Shown here one piece after another: positions 8,141-15,837 of a stretch of 64,000 nt of DNA. The notes below the pieces were generated by a model. It was not told where the DNA came from. It saw only the letters and a program-made list of their open reading frames with translations, and searched no databases. The stretch comes from Bacteroides sp. Lineage in GTDB: Bacteria; Bacteroidota; Bacteroidia; Bacteroidales; Muribaculaceae. How positions within the stretch are numbered: the stretch's first letter is position 1; each line of letters opens with the position of its first letter. The stretch lies in assembly GCA_014801585.1 (NCBI GenBank), contig JAAVDX010000032.1:1-64000 (forward strand), in the 5' to 3' direction. A program made the position numbers and the translations under genes.

Positions 8141-8171
8141 CAAATTTAACTATTTATTTTTACTTTTACAA
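8141..8171 (-). promoter_or_regulatory. Promoter of the 724-residue secreted protein, inside a palindrome
   Basis: On the minus strand TTG (8171-8169), 20 bases and TAAATTTG (8148-8141) match the Bacteroidales consensus exactly. The whole spacer and the -33 element lie within the perfect palindrome at 8145-8206, whose edge ends four bases into the -7 box. Predicted leader is about 55 nt. Confidence 0.65.
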
Positions 8172-8206
8172 GTGCGCACTTGTAAAAGTAAAAATAAATA
8201 GTTAAA
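8145..8206. promoter_or_regulatory. 62-bp perfect palindrome (31-bp arms, no spacer)
   Basis: The centre is AGTGC|GCACT at 8175/8176. I paired the arms base by base out to 8145 and 8206 with no mismatch, and they break at 8144/8207. It covers the -33 element and spacer of the adjacent promoter, so it could be a large operator. A cruciform or an assembly fold-back are alternatives. Confidence 0.8.
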
Positions 8207-8285
8207 AAGTAATAAGTATTAAGTAATAAGTAATAGGCGCGATGCGCCAAGTAATAGGTAATAAGTATTAAGTAATAGGTGAGCC
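8203..8285. repeat. AAGTAAT-type heptamer repeat block
   Basis: AAGTAATAAGTATTAAGTAATAAGTAAT, GGCGCGATGCGCC, then AAGTAATAGGTAATAAGTATTAAGTAATAGG. It directly follows the long palindrome and is the longest interrupted copy of this family in the window. Confidence 0.75.
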
Positions 8286-8322
8286 GTATAGGTTATGTTA
8301 TAGAGGATAATATGTTAAAGTG

Positions 8323-8363
8323 AATAAGAGGTGTGACTCCTCTTGGGAATCACACCTCTTATT
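8323..8363 (-). terminator. Terminator downstream of the 550-residue secreted protein gene
   Basis: A 14-bp perfect stem AATAAGAGGTGTGA / TCACACCTCTTATT with a 13-base loop. T-rich sequence follows on both strands, better on the plus strand (TTATTTTGTTTT). Between it and the stop codon at 8493, bases 8385-8480 hold two related copies of TATCTATTGATTAnCAGAT. Confidence 0.7.
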
Positions 8364-8492
8364 TTGTTTTGGGAATATATCGCTATGTTATCTATTGATT
8401 ACCAGATAATTAACAGCTGATTAGCAGATAATTAGCTGTTAGACTGTATTATCTATTGATTAACAGATGATTAGCTGATATATTGCTGATGG

Positions 8493-10145
8493 TTAGCGGT
8501 TGAGGATTTTCTGACCACCGGCGATGTAGATGCCTGCGGGGAGGGCGTTGAGCTCTTCGATTGTGGCGTTGCGCTTGATGATCATGCCCTGAGCATTGTA
8601 GATGTCGAAGTTGGCAGGGAGAACGATGGGCTGTGCCACGCAATCAACACCGGAAGTATCGCCTACAACATAGTCGACCATGATACCTACATAATCGCCG
8701 TCGACATTAACCGACTTCATATCGGAGAGGAAGCGATAATTACCATACATTGTCACAGGGATAGAGGGTTTGAAGACAACAGTGTTATCCACGATATTGC
8801 CCTGCGGATAGAAGAGATAGTTGGTAGTAGAGCTGCGGAAAGTAGCTGCACCCCACTCCACCTTGATCTCATCGGCATAGGGGAATTTCACTTTGATCTC
8901 CTCAATCTTACTTACCTTATCGCCCTTTGCGGGAGTGAACTCCATATCGAACAGATCGCCGTCGATTACTTCGAAATTATAAGTGAAGGAATCGATAAGC
9001 TGGAGCTGGCCGTTGATATTAACATTGTAGAGAGCTTTAGCAGTCACAAGCTGATACTGACCGGGAGTAGGACACATGCGGGTAGCCGCACCGAGTTCGT
9101 TGATAAGGAATATCTTATTGGCGCTTCCGGCAATAGGATTGCCATTAGCATCCTTGTAGTAAGACGAATTCTTGGCAGCGGCGCGATAGGAAGCCACCAT
9201 ATTACCGAGAGTACCATCCTCATTTATGGCATAGAGTTTATTCTGAGCCATATCGTTGGGGAACGAGAGTTCCTCACCATCGTGAAGAGTCAGTTCGATT
9301 ACCCCGGGGATATCGAGAACGACTGGAGCCATAGAGATCTCAGGCTTACCCATACCGGTCTTGGGAATTGCATACTGATAGAGAAGATCGGGGCTCAGAG
9401 TCTCATTGCCATCGGCATCAATGAGGGTGAATGTTCCGGAGGGTATGCCGAAATTGTAGGTGCTACCCTTAGTGATGGGGTTAGCAAGATGGAAATTGGC
9501 GACATTACCTTCGGTAGAAATCTCCACAGCGTAAACGCCGGCATCGTCACCTTCCTCATCCGAACCGCCGAACATATCCACTATTTCAGGATAATGTTCG
9601 AGATTCTCGTTGAGGCGGATGCTTGCGGCATTTCCGAAAGTGACGGTAAAGTCATTGAGCGCAGCCATAGTGGTAGACTCGGGGGGATAGATGCTGATAG
9701 GATCAACAGTCACCTTCATGTCATAGTTGAGCACCACCTTTTCATTAGGGGTCTGTTCCTCACCGATGAGGAAATAACCTGCAGGGATAGTCACTTCATA
9801 GTGGCCTCCGGCATAAGACATGGGATTGTAGTCGGGGAAGAACACGATCTGCCATACCTTATCCATGAAACTATCGAACTTCACCTGAGCGGTATTGGAA
9901 GCCGGGACGTTGCTGATTACTTCATCGTCGCGTTTCACAGTGATGAAGAGATCGGCAGAACGGTTGACATTAGTACCGGTGCCGAAATTAATAAGCATAC
10001 TCTTGAATCCACCGACCTGTGTGCTGAGATTCAAATCGCCCGTGGCAGGGCTGAGAAAAGAAAGCTGAGCAGTGCCTTCATTCTCCCATGCGAGAGCGGG
10101 AGAAACGGCCATAGCAGCCATCATCGCGAGAATAACTTGTTTCAT
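8493..10145 (-). CDS. Secreted protein of unknown function with T9SS-like C-terminus
   Basis: About 550 residues from the chosen start MKQVILAMMAAM, which gives a standard signal peptide cut after SPALA. The longer ORF start at 10217 would begin inside a 21-bp hairpin and add an atypical N-terminus, so it is rejected. The body is beta-rich, with several Ig-like strands and acidic loops (GGSDEEGDDAGVY). The end, FDIYNAQG...ALPAGIYIAGGQKILNR, matches the short C-terminal sequences of many secreted Bacteroidales proteins and parallels the neighbouring 724-residue protein, but the bodies do not look alike. A TAACTTTG box ends just 3 bases before the ATG. No enzyme motif was seen. Confidence 0.7.
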   Translation of the reverse strand: MKQVILAMMAAMAVSPALAWENEGTAQLSFLSPATGDLNLSTQVGGFKSMLINFGTGTNVNRSADLFITVKRDDEVISNVPASNTAQVKFDSFMDKVWQIVFFPDYNPMSYAGGHYEVTIPAGYFLIGEEQTPNEKVVLNYDMKVTVDPISIYPPESTTMAALNDFTVTFGNAASIRLNENLEHYPEIVDMFGGSDEEGDDAGVYAVEISTEGNVANFHLANPITKGSTYNFGIPSGTFTLIDADGNETLSPDLLYQYAIPKTGMGKPEISMAPVVLDIPGVIELTLHDGEELSFPNDMAQNKLYAINEDGTLGNMVASYRAAAKNSSYYKDANGNPIAGSANKIFLINELGAATRMCPTPGQYQLVTAKALYNVNINGQLQLIDSFTYNFEVIDGDLFDMEFTPAKGDKVSKIEEIKVKFPYADEIKVEWGAATFRSSTTNYLFYPQGNIVDNTVVFKPSIPVTMYGNYRFLSDMKSVNVDGDYVGIMVDYVVGDTSGVDCVAQPIVLPANFDIYNAQGMIIKRNATIEELNALPAGIYIAGGQKILNR

Positions 10146-10193
10146 AAGCAAAGTTATTAAGTTAAATAAATGATTATTTTTTGCCTGTAGACT

Positions 10194-10239
10194 TTGAAGT
10201 TGTTTAAACTTCTTCATAAAGAAGTTTAAACAACTTCAA
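10194..10239 (-). terminator. Long hairpin after hutH
   Basis: A perfect 21-bp stem (TTGAAGTTGTTTAAACTTCTT and its complement) with a 4-base loop, starting 7 bases after the hutH stop. There is no U-run, so it may act as an RNA stabiliser or processing site rather than a classical terminator. Confidence 0.65.
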
Positions 10240-10245
10240 TTTAGA

Positions 10246-11751
10246 TTACGCCTCGATTACAATGTCGAAGTTATCGAGGAATTGCATAGTCTTCTTGATA
10301 TAGTCTTCCATAACGACATCCTCCTCAACGAAGGGGACATTCTCACGGAAACTCTTCATGACAGTCTCGATATAAGGGGAAGACTTAAGCGGACGACGGA
10401 AGTCGATTCCCTGAGCCGCATTCATGAGTTCGATAGCGGCAATATATTTGAGATTATCGATAATCTTATGGAGCTTGGTAGCCGAGTTTGCACCCATCGA
10501 CACGAGGTCCTCCTGACCATTGGAGCTGACGATAGAGTCGCAGCTTGCGGGCCAGGCATACATCTTATTCTGGCTCACCATCGAAGCAGCGGCATACTGC
10601 GGAATCATGAAGCCCGAGTTAAGACCGGGTTTAGCCACGAGGAATTCCGGCAGACCGCGCAGCCCGAGGATAAGCTGAGCCGTACGACGTTCGGAGATAT
10701 TGCCGAGTTCGTGGAGAGCGACACCCATATAATCGAAAGCGAGAGCGAGAGGTTCACCATGGAAATTACCGCCGGAAACGACCATATCATCATCGGGGAA
10801 GACAGTGGGGTTGTCAGTAACGGAGTTGATTTCGATATGCAGGACATCAGTGACATGATTCATGGCATCCTTAACGGCACCGTGAACCTGCGGGATGCAA
10901 CGGAAGGAATAAGGATCCTGCACGTGTTCCTTCTCTCTCTTAATAATTTCAGAGCCTTCGAGAAGCGAACGGAACACCTTGCCGGTCTGAATCTGGCCGG
11001 GGTGAGGGCGCACCTGCTGAATGCAGTCCCAGAAGGGTTCGATACGGCCGTCGAAAGCTTCGAGCGACATAGCGCCGAAGAGGTCGAAACAATTCACGAG
11101 ATGCCAGCCATCGATAAGAGCCTTGATACCATTGGCCGACATGAACTGCGTGCCGTTCAACAGAGCCAGACCCTCCTTAGATTTAAGTTTGATAGGATTC
11201 CAGCCGAATATATTGAGAGCTTCCTGACCCGAGCGACGCTTACCCTGGAACATCACTTCACCCTCACCGATGAGCGGGAGGAAGAGATTAGCGAGGGGAG
11301 CGAGGTCGCCGCTGGCGCCGAGCGAACCGCGGTCGTAGACCACCGGGAGGATATCATTATTATAGAAATCCAGAATACGCTGCACAGTCTCCACCTGCAC
11401 GCCACTGAAGCCCATTGACAAAGCATGAGCCTTAAGAAGGAGCATGAGTTTTACGACTTCCGGTGCTACGGGAGTACCGACAGAGCAAGAATGGCTCTTA
11501 ACGAGATTCTCCTGGAGAGTCGTAAGATCCTCCTGCGAGATATGCTTATTGCAGAGCGAACCGAAACCGGTAGTCACGCCATAGATAGGCACAGTATTAT
11601 TGTCGGTCTTCTTATCGAGGAAGTCGCGGCAATGTTGGATTTTAACGAGAGCATCATCAGAGAGAGTCAGCTTCGTACCATCCTTAAGGATTTTTTCTAT
11701 AAGATCATAGGTCAGCGGAGAGCTACCTATAGCATAAGTTTCCAAACGCAT
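10246..11751 (-). CDS. hutH: Histidine ammonia-lyase
   Basis: A 501-residue enzyme that deaminates L-histidine to urocanate, the first step of histidine breakdown. The Ala-Ser-Gly triplet that cyclises to the MIO cofactor is present in GSLGASGDLAPLAN near residue 145. Also visible are YGVTTGFG near 58 and the QEDLVSMG segment near 415. Length and motifs are normal for the family. It is the last gene of a hutU-hutI-hutH operon, 20 bp after hutI. The pathway genes that process formiminoglutamate are not next to it. Confidence 0.95.
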   Translation of the reverse strand: MRLETYAIGSSPLTYDLIEKILKDGTKLTLSDDALVKIQHCRDFLDKKTDNNTVPIYGVTTGFGSLCNKHISQEDLTTLQENLVKSHSCSVGTPVAPEVVKLMLLLKAHALSMGFSGVQVETVQRILDFYNNDILPVVYDRGSLGASGDLAPLANLFLPLIGEGEVMFQGKRRSGQEALNIFGWNPIKLKSKEGLALLNGTQFMSANGIKALIDGWHLVNCFDLFGAMSLEAFDGRIEPFWDCIQQVRPHPGQIQTGKVFRSLLEGSEIIKREKEHVQDPYSFRCIPQVHGAVKDAMNHVTDVLHIEINSVTDNPTVFPDDDMVVSGGNFHGEPLALAFDYMGVALHELGNISERRTAQLILGLRGLPEFLVAKPGLNSGFMIPQYAAASMVSQNKMYAWPASCDSIVSSNGQEDLVSMGANSATKLHKIIDNLKYIAAIELMNAAQGIDFRRPLKSSPYIETVMKSFRENVPFVEEDVVMEDYIKKTMQFLDNFDIVIEA

Positions 11752-11771
11752 GATAGATTCTTGATTTAAGA

Positions 11772-13034
11772 TTAGATTTTAGGTTGGTTATCGGCAACGA
11801 TGCGACCATTATGGATAGTAGTACGGACGCAATTCATCCCGACGTAATAAGGGAGATAGTTGAGATTATCGAATTCGAGAATAGCGATATCGGCCTGCTT
11901 CCCTTTTTCGATCGATCCAACTTTATCAGCCATACCTACGGCTGCCGCGCCATTGAGGGTGAGCGCTGTAAGAGTCTCCTCGATCGACATATTCATGTGG
12001 ATGCAGGCGAGAGCGATAGTCAGCGGGATCGAACCCGAGAAGCAAGAACCGGGATTCAGATCGGTAGCGAGCGCTACTGCGGCACCGGCTTCTATGAATT
12101 TTCTTGCGGGTGCGAAAGGTTCCTTCAGAGCAAATGCAGTGAGAGGGAGCAGAGTTGCCACAACCCCTTCCTCAGCCATTCGGCGGATACCCTCATCGCT
12201 GACGTGAAGGAGATGGTCGGCGGAGACAGCATTCAGTTCAGCAGCCAGTTCGCCGCCACCGAGCGTGACGATCTCATCGGCATGAAGTTTCAGTTCGTAA
12301 CCCATCTCACGTGCGGCCAAAAGGAGGCGACGTGAATCTTCGAGTTCAAAGACATTCTTCTCGCAGAAAACGTCGCAAAACTTTGCAAGCCCCTTAAGAG
12401 CGGGCAACATATCGGAGATGATATGATCAACATACTCCGCAGTGCGGCCCTTAAATTCCGTAGGGACAGCATGGGCACCCAGGAAAGTAGGGACTACATT
12501 CAGCGGGGAGTCAGGACGCTCCTGCAGATCACGGATAGCTTCGAGCTGCATCTTCTCGGTAGGGAGATCCAATCCGTATCCGCTCTTAGCCTCGACAGTA
12601 GTCACGCCCATCTCCACCATACGGCCAACGAGCCACGCAGTCTTCTCCGAGATCTCCTCCGGGGAGGCAGAGCGGGTAGCATTGACAGTGGATTGAATAC
12701 CGCCGCCACGTTCCATAATCGACATATAGGAATCACCCTTCAGTCGCCATGAGAACTCATCGGGGCGAAAGCCACCGAAGATAAGATGGGTATGGCTGTC
12801 GACAAAACCGGGCACGGCCAGCCGCCCTCCGGCATCGGTATATTCATACGCGTGGAGAGCGAGCAATTCAGCCGGACAATCTTTTTCCGGTCCGGCATAC
12901 TCGATCACACCGTCGACGATTACTATAATGGCATCATCGACGAGATGAATCTTCCCCATCGCCTCCCCCTTAAGGGCTGTATGCCCTAAGGGAGTAGCGA
13001 TCTTCACGTTCTTAATTATTCTATTCTCTTTCAT
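11772..13034 (-). CDS. hutI: Imidazolonepropionase
   Basis: A metal-dependent amidohydrolase of about 420 residues that opens 4-imidazolone-5-propanoate to formiminoglutamate, step three of histidine breakdown. The metal-binding VDSHTHLIFGG is near residue 75, followed by KSGYGLD, LHADEIV (metal His) and ATDLNPGS (metal Asp). The start is put at the eighth codon (MKENRIIKN), because the family begins right before the small beta-domain; the longer start would overlap hutU's end more closely. It lies between hutU and hutH in the same operon. Confidence 0.95.
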   Translation of the reverse strand: MKENRIIKNVKIATPLGHTALKGEAMGKIHLVDDAIIVIVDGVIEYAGPEKDCPAELLALHAYEYTDAGGRLAVPGFVDSHTHLIFGGFRPDEFSWRLKGDSYMSIMERGGGIQSTVNATRSASPEEISEKTAWLVGRMVEMGVTTVEAKSGYGLDLPTEKMQLEAIRDLQERPDSPLNVVPTFLGAHAVPTEFKGRTAEYVDHIISDMLPALKGLAKFCDVFCEKNVFELEDSRRLLLAAREMGYELKLHADEIVTLGGGELAAELNAVSADHLLHVSDEGIRRMAEEGVVATLLPLTAFALKEPFAPARKFIEAGAAVALATDLNPGSCFSGSIPLTIALACIHMNMSIEETLTALTLNGAAAVGMADKVGSIEKGKQADIAILEFDNLNYLPYYVGMNCVRTTIHNGRIVADNQPKI

Positions 13035-13062
13035 TAAAGTATTTCTTACGTTCAAGAACTAC

Positions 13063-15075
13063 TTATTTCTTTGCAGCTTCGGCTACGATGGATTCTACGA
13101 GGGCTTCGTCGGCGATGAAGGGTTCGGTGATCATGAAGCCATTTTCGGCTTGTGTGTCATTCCATTCCTTCACTGTGGAGAGTGCATTCTCATTACGAGC
13201 CCAAGAGCGGCGAGCGACGCCACCCATGACATCCCAGAGCATAGCCTTTGTAAGGATTTCATCGACACGATCGCTGCCGTCGCAGACCATTCCGAAACCG
13301 CCATTGATCGACTTGCCGATACCTACGCCGCCACCATTGTGGAGAGCAACGAGACTCATGCCGCGTGCGCAATTGCCTGCGAAGCACTGGATAGCCATAT
13401 CGGCCATAACGTTCGAACCATCCTTGATATTGGAAGTTTCGCGGAAGGGGGAGTCAGTGCCGCTTACGTCGTGATGGTCGCGGCCAAGCATGATGGGTCC
13501 GACCTCCCCTTTTCTTACCATATCGTTGAATTTGAGAGCGATTTTCAGTCGGCCCATAGCATCCTGATAGAGGATACGAGCCTGAGTGCCGACAACGAGC
13601 GCATTCTTTTCAGCATCGCGAATCCAATTATAGTTATCACGATCCTGTCCGCGACGGTTGGGATCGATACATTCCATAGCCGCCTTGTCGGTCTTTACGA
13701 GATCCTCATGCTTGCCGCTGAGACAAACCCAGCGGAAGGGACCATAACCGAAGTCGAAGAGCATGGGGCCCATGATATCCTCAACGTAAGAAGGCCAGAT
13801 GAAGCCATCCTTTTCATCGATACCATTCTTGGAAATCTCCTTAACGCCGGCATCATAGATAGCCTTCATGAACGAGTTGCCATAATCGAAGAAATACGTG
13901 CCTTTAGCCACGAGAGCCTTGATAGCATCATAATGGCGGCGGAGAGTAGCATCAATTTCACTGCGGAACTTCTCCGGATCTTCATGCAGCAGGCGGGTGC
14001 GCTCCTCGAAAGTCATACCGGCCGGACAATAACCACCTTCATAGACGGCATGACATGAAGTCTGGTCGCTGAGGAGTTCGATCTTCTTATCGTGTTGGAC
14101 TGCATATTCGAGCAGATCGACCACGTTGCCATGATAAGCGATAGAGATGGGGCGTTTTTCGGCCATAGCCTCCTCGGCAAGGCGGAAAGCCTCCGGTATA
14201 GAATCAGTGACGACCTCAACCCAACCCTGATTCTTACGGGTTTCGATTCGGGAGAGATCCACTTCAGCAATAATAGAAGCGGCTCCGGCGATAAGGGCAG
14301 CCTTAGGTTGAGCACCACTCATACCTCCCAGACCGGAAGAGACGAAGAGATGACCGGCGAGATCGCCATCCTGAGGCACACCGAGTTTCATGCGTCCGGC
14401 GTTGAGGATAGTATTGAAAGTGCCGTGGACGATACCTTGCGGACCGATATACATCCAGCCGCCGGCGGTCATCTGGCCATAGTTGGCCACACCCATCTGC
14501 ATGGCCTCGTGCCAATCGTGAAGATTGTCGAACATACCGACCATCATTGCATTGGTGATGATTACGCGGGGTGCATCCGGACGCGAAGGGAAGAGACCGA
14601 GAGGGTGACCCGACTCGATGACGAGAGTCTGATTCTCGGTCAGCTCCTCAAGATATTTCTTAATGAGGTTATACTGCAGCCAATTCTGGCAGACCTGACC
14701 GGTCTCGCCATAAGTGACGAGTTCGTAGGGATAGAGGGCGATATCGAAACAGAGGTTATTATCGATCATCACCTGAAACGCTTTACCTTCGAGACACTTA
14801 CCCTTGTATTCATCAATGGGTTTTGCCTTAAGGTCGCCGGCGGGGCGCCAGCGATAAGCATAGATACGGCCGCGGGTGCGCAATTCCTCCATAAACTCCG
14901 GAGCTGCTTTAGCGTGGAGTTCCGGGGGAAGATAGCGAAGCGCATTCTTCAGAGCGGTCTTGGTTTTTTCGGGAGTGAGAGTGTATCCGCGATCAGGGGC
15001 GCGACGGATACCCTCTTTGAATTCGGGCATTTCAGGCCATTCGGCCGAAAGAAGAATTCTGTTGTTGTCCTTCAT
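13063..15075 (-). CDS. hutU: Urocanate hydratase
   Basis: A 670-residue NAD-dependent enzyme that converts urocanate to imidazolonepropionate. It is longer than the ~560-residue proteobacterial form and matches the long Bacteroidota type. Family stretches include YGQMTAGGWMYIGPQGIVHGT, SSGLGGMSGAQPKA (NAD-binding Gly-rich), DQTSCHAVYEGGYCP near residue 340 and LGRDHHDVSGTDSPFRET. It is the first gene of the hut operon. I found no consensus TAnnTTTG box within its ~290-bp upstream gap, so its promoter may rely on an activator. Large antisense ORFs over it are shadows. Confidence 0.95.
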   Translation of the reverse strand: MKDNNRILLSAEWPEMPEFKEGIRRAPDRGYTLTPEKTKTALKNALRYLPPELHAKAAPEFMEELRTRGRIYAYRWRPAGDLKAKPIDEYKGKCLEGKAFQVMIDNNLCFDIALYPYELVTYGETGQVCQNWLQYNLIKKYLEELTENQTLVIESGHPLGLFPSRPDAPRVIITNAMMVGMFDNLHDWHEAMQMGVANYGQMTAGGWMYIGPQGIVHGTFNTILNAGRMKLGVPQDGDLAGHLFVSSGLGGMSGAQPKAALIAGAASIIAEVDLSRIETRKNQGWVEVVTDSIPEAFRLAEEAMAEKRPISIAYHGNVVDLLEYAVQHDKKIELLSDQTSCHAVYEGGYCPAGMTFEERTRLLHEDPEKFRSEIDATLRRHYDAIKALVAKGTYFFDYGNSFMKAIYDAGVKEISKNGIDEKDGFIWPSYVEDIMGPMLFDFGYGPFRWVCLSGKHEDLVKTDKAAMECIDPNRRGQDRDNYNWIRDAEKNALVVGTQARILYQDAMGRLKIALKFNDMVRKGEVGPIMLGRDHHDVSGTDSPFRETSNIKDGSNVMADMAIQCFAGNCARGMSLVALHNGGGVGIGKSINGGFGMVCDGSDRVDEILTKAMLWDVMGGVARRSWARNENALSTVKEWNDTQAENGFMITEPFIADEALVESIVAEAAKK

Positions 15076-15293
15076 GGCTGGAAAATATGATGATATGGTT
15101 TAGTTGCGAATTATTAATAATGCCTCTACGGGGCGGTGTAGGAGAGAACGATGCAGATTCTATAATTTAAGTTAGATATAAATGTAAATAAGACTTTTGC
15201 GTGTCACCGCAAGGATCGGGGAATTGTCGGGAAACAATCAGCCCCTACCCTACCGCAAAGGTAACAAAAAAATCTCATACCGACAAAAAAAAG

Positions 15294-15331
15294 AGGAATC
15301 CGACAAAATATTTATAAGTTGTCGGATTCCT
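15294..15331 (-). terminator. Terminator of trxA
   Basis: Stem AGGAATCCGACAA / TTGTCGGATTCCT. On the minus strand it is followed by CTTTTTTTT, a good U-run. The rest of the 15076-15365 gap holds no ORF or consensus promoter that I can see. Confidence 0.85.
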
Positions 15332-15365
15332 TATCGGTTGTCACGCTGTCAAAACCCCGGGAGGA

Positions 15366-15677
15366 TTAGAGCAGCGGCTGAAGTTTTGCTTCGAGATCAG
15401 CAAGCTTCACGAGACCAACGCTGCGATCCTTAAGTTCGCCATCCTTGAAGAAGAGGACAGTGGGGATATTGCGCACGCGATTCTCGGAAGCGATTTCGTC
15501 GTTGTCGTCGATATTGAGTTTACCAACAACAACGTCGGGATACTTTTCAGCAAGTTCTTCTACTACCGGACCGAGTTTGATGCAGGGACCGCACCAAGTA
15601 GCCCAGAAATCTACAACTACCGGCTTGCCGGATTCGATGGCCTCACGGGCCGTCTGATCAGTGAATTGTAATGCCAT
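15366..15677 (-). CDS. trxA: Thioredoxin
   Basis: A 103-residue cytosolic thioredoxin, a general protein disulfide reductant. It has the WATWCGPC active site near residue 26-33 and the cis-proline block RNIPTVLFFKDGE near 70. No signal peptide. Length is typical. It is transcribed alone, with a consensus promoter about 25 bp upstream and a strong terminator directly downstream. dnaE lies 160 bp upstream on the same strand. Confidence 0.95.
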   Translation of the reverse strand: MALQFTDQTAREAIESGKPVVVDFWATWCGPCIKLGPVVEELAEKYPDVVVGKLNIDDNDEIASENRVRNIPTVLFFKDGELKDRSVGLVKLADLEAKLQPLL

Positions 15678-15703
15678 TTCAGATTAGATTTAATTGTTTG
15701 GTT

Positions 15704-15734
15704 CAAAATTAACGAAAAGTTTCCATTCCCGCAA
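15704..15734 (-). promoter_or_regulatory. Bacteroidales-type promoter of trxA
   Basis: On the minus strand TTG (15734-15732), exactly 20 bases and TAATTTTG (15711-15704), giving a leader of about 22 nt before the trxA ATG. Confidence 0.65.
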
Positions 15735-15837
15735 ATTTCGCGCCATCGATTTTGGTATGTATGTAATTAACAATTATATCTCCGAAAGGGTTGCACATCA
15801 TTACATATGTCTGATTATAAACACATTAACAGATAAA

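Noticed and set aside
8203-8285. CRISPR array
   Set aside because: The AAGTAAT units are 7 bases long with no unique spacers, and no cas genes are in the window.
6102-10160. Long antisense ORFs (6102-7400 and 9282-10160) over the two secreted-protein genes
   Set aside because: The opposite frames have signal peptides, Ig-like units and sorting ends. The antisense frames are low-complexity shadows.
10146-10217. Upstream start (residues 1-24) for the 550-residue secreted protein
   Set aside because: It would begin inside a perfect 21-bp hairpin and place 24 non-signal residues before an otherwise standard signal peptide.
13150-15090. 302- and 332-codon ORFs antisense to hutU
   Set aside because: hutU is unmistakable on the other strand; these frames carry no domains.
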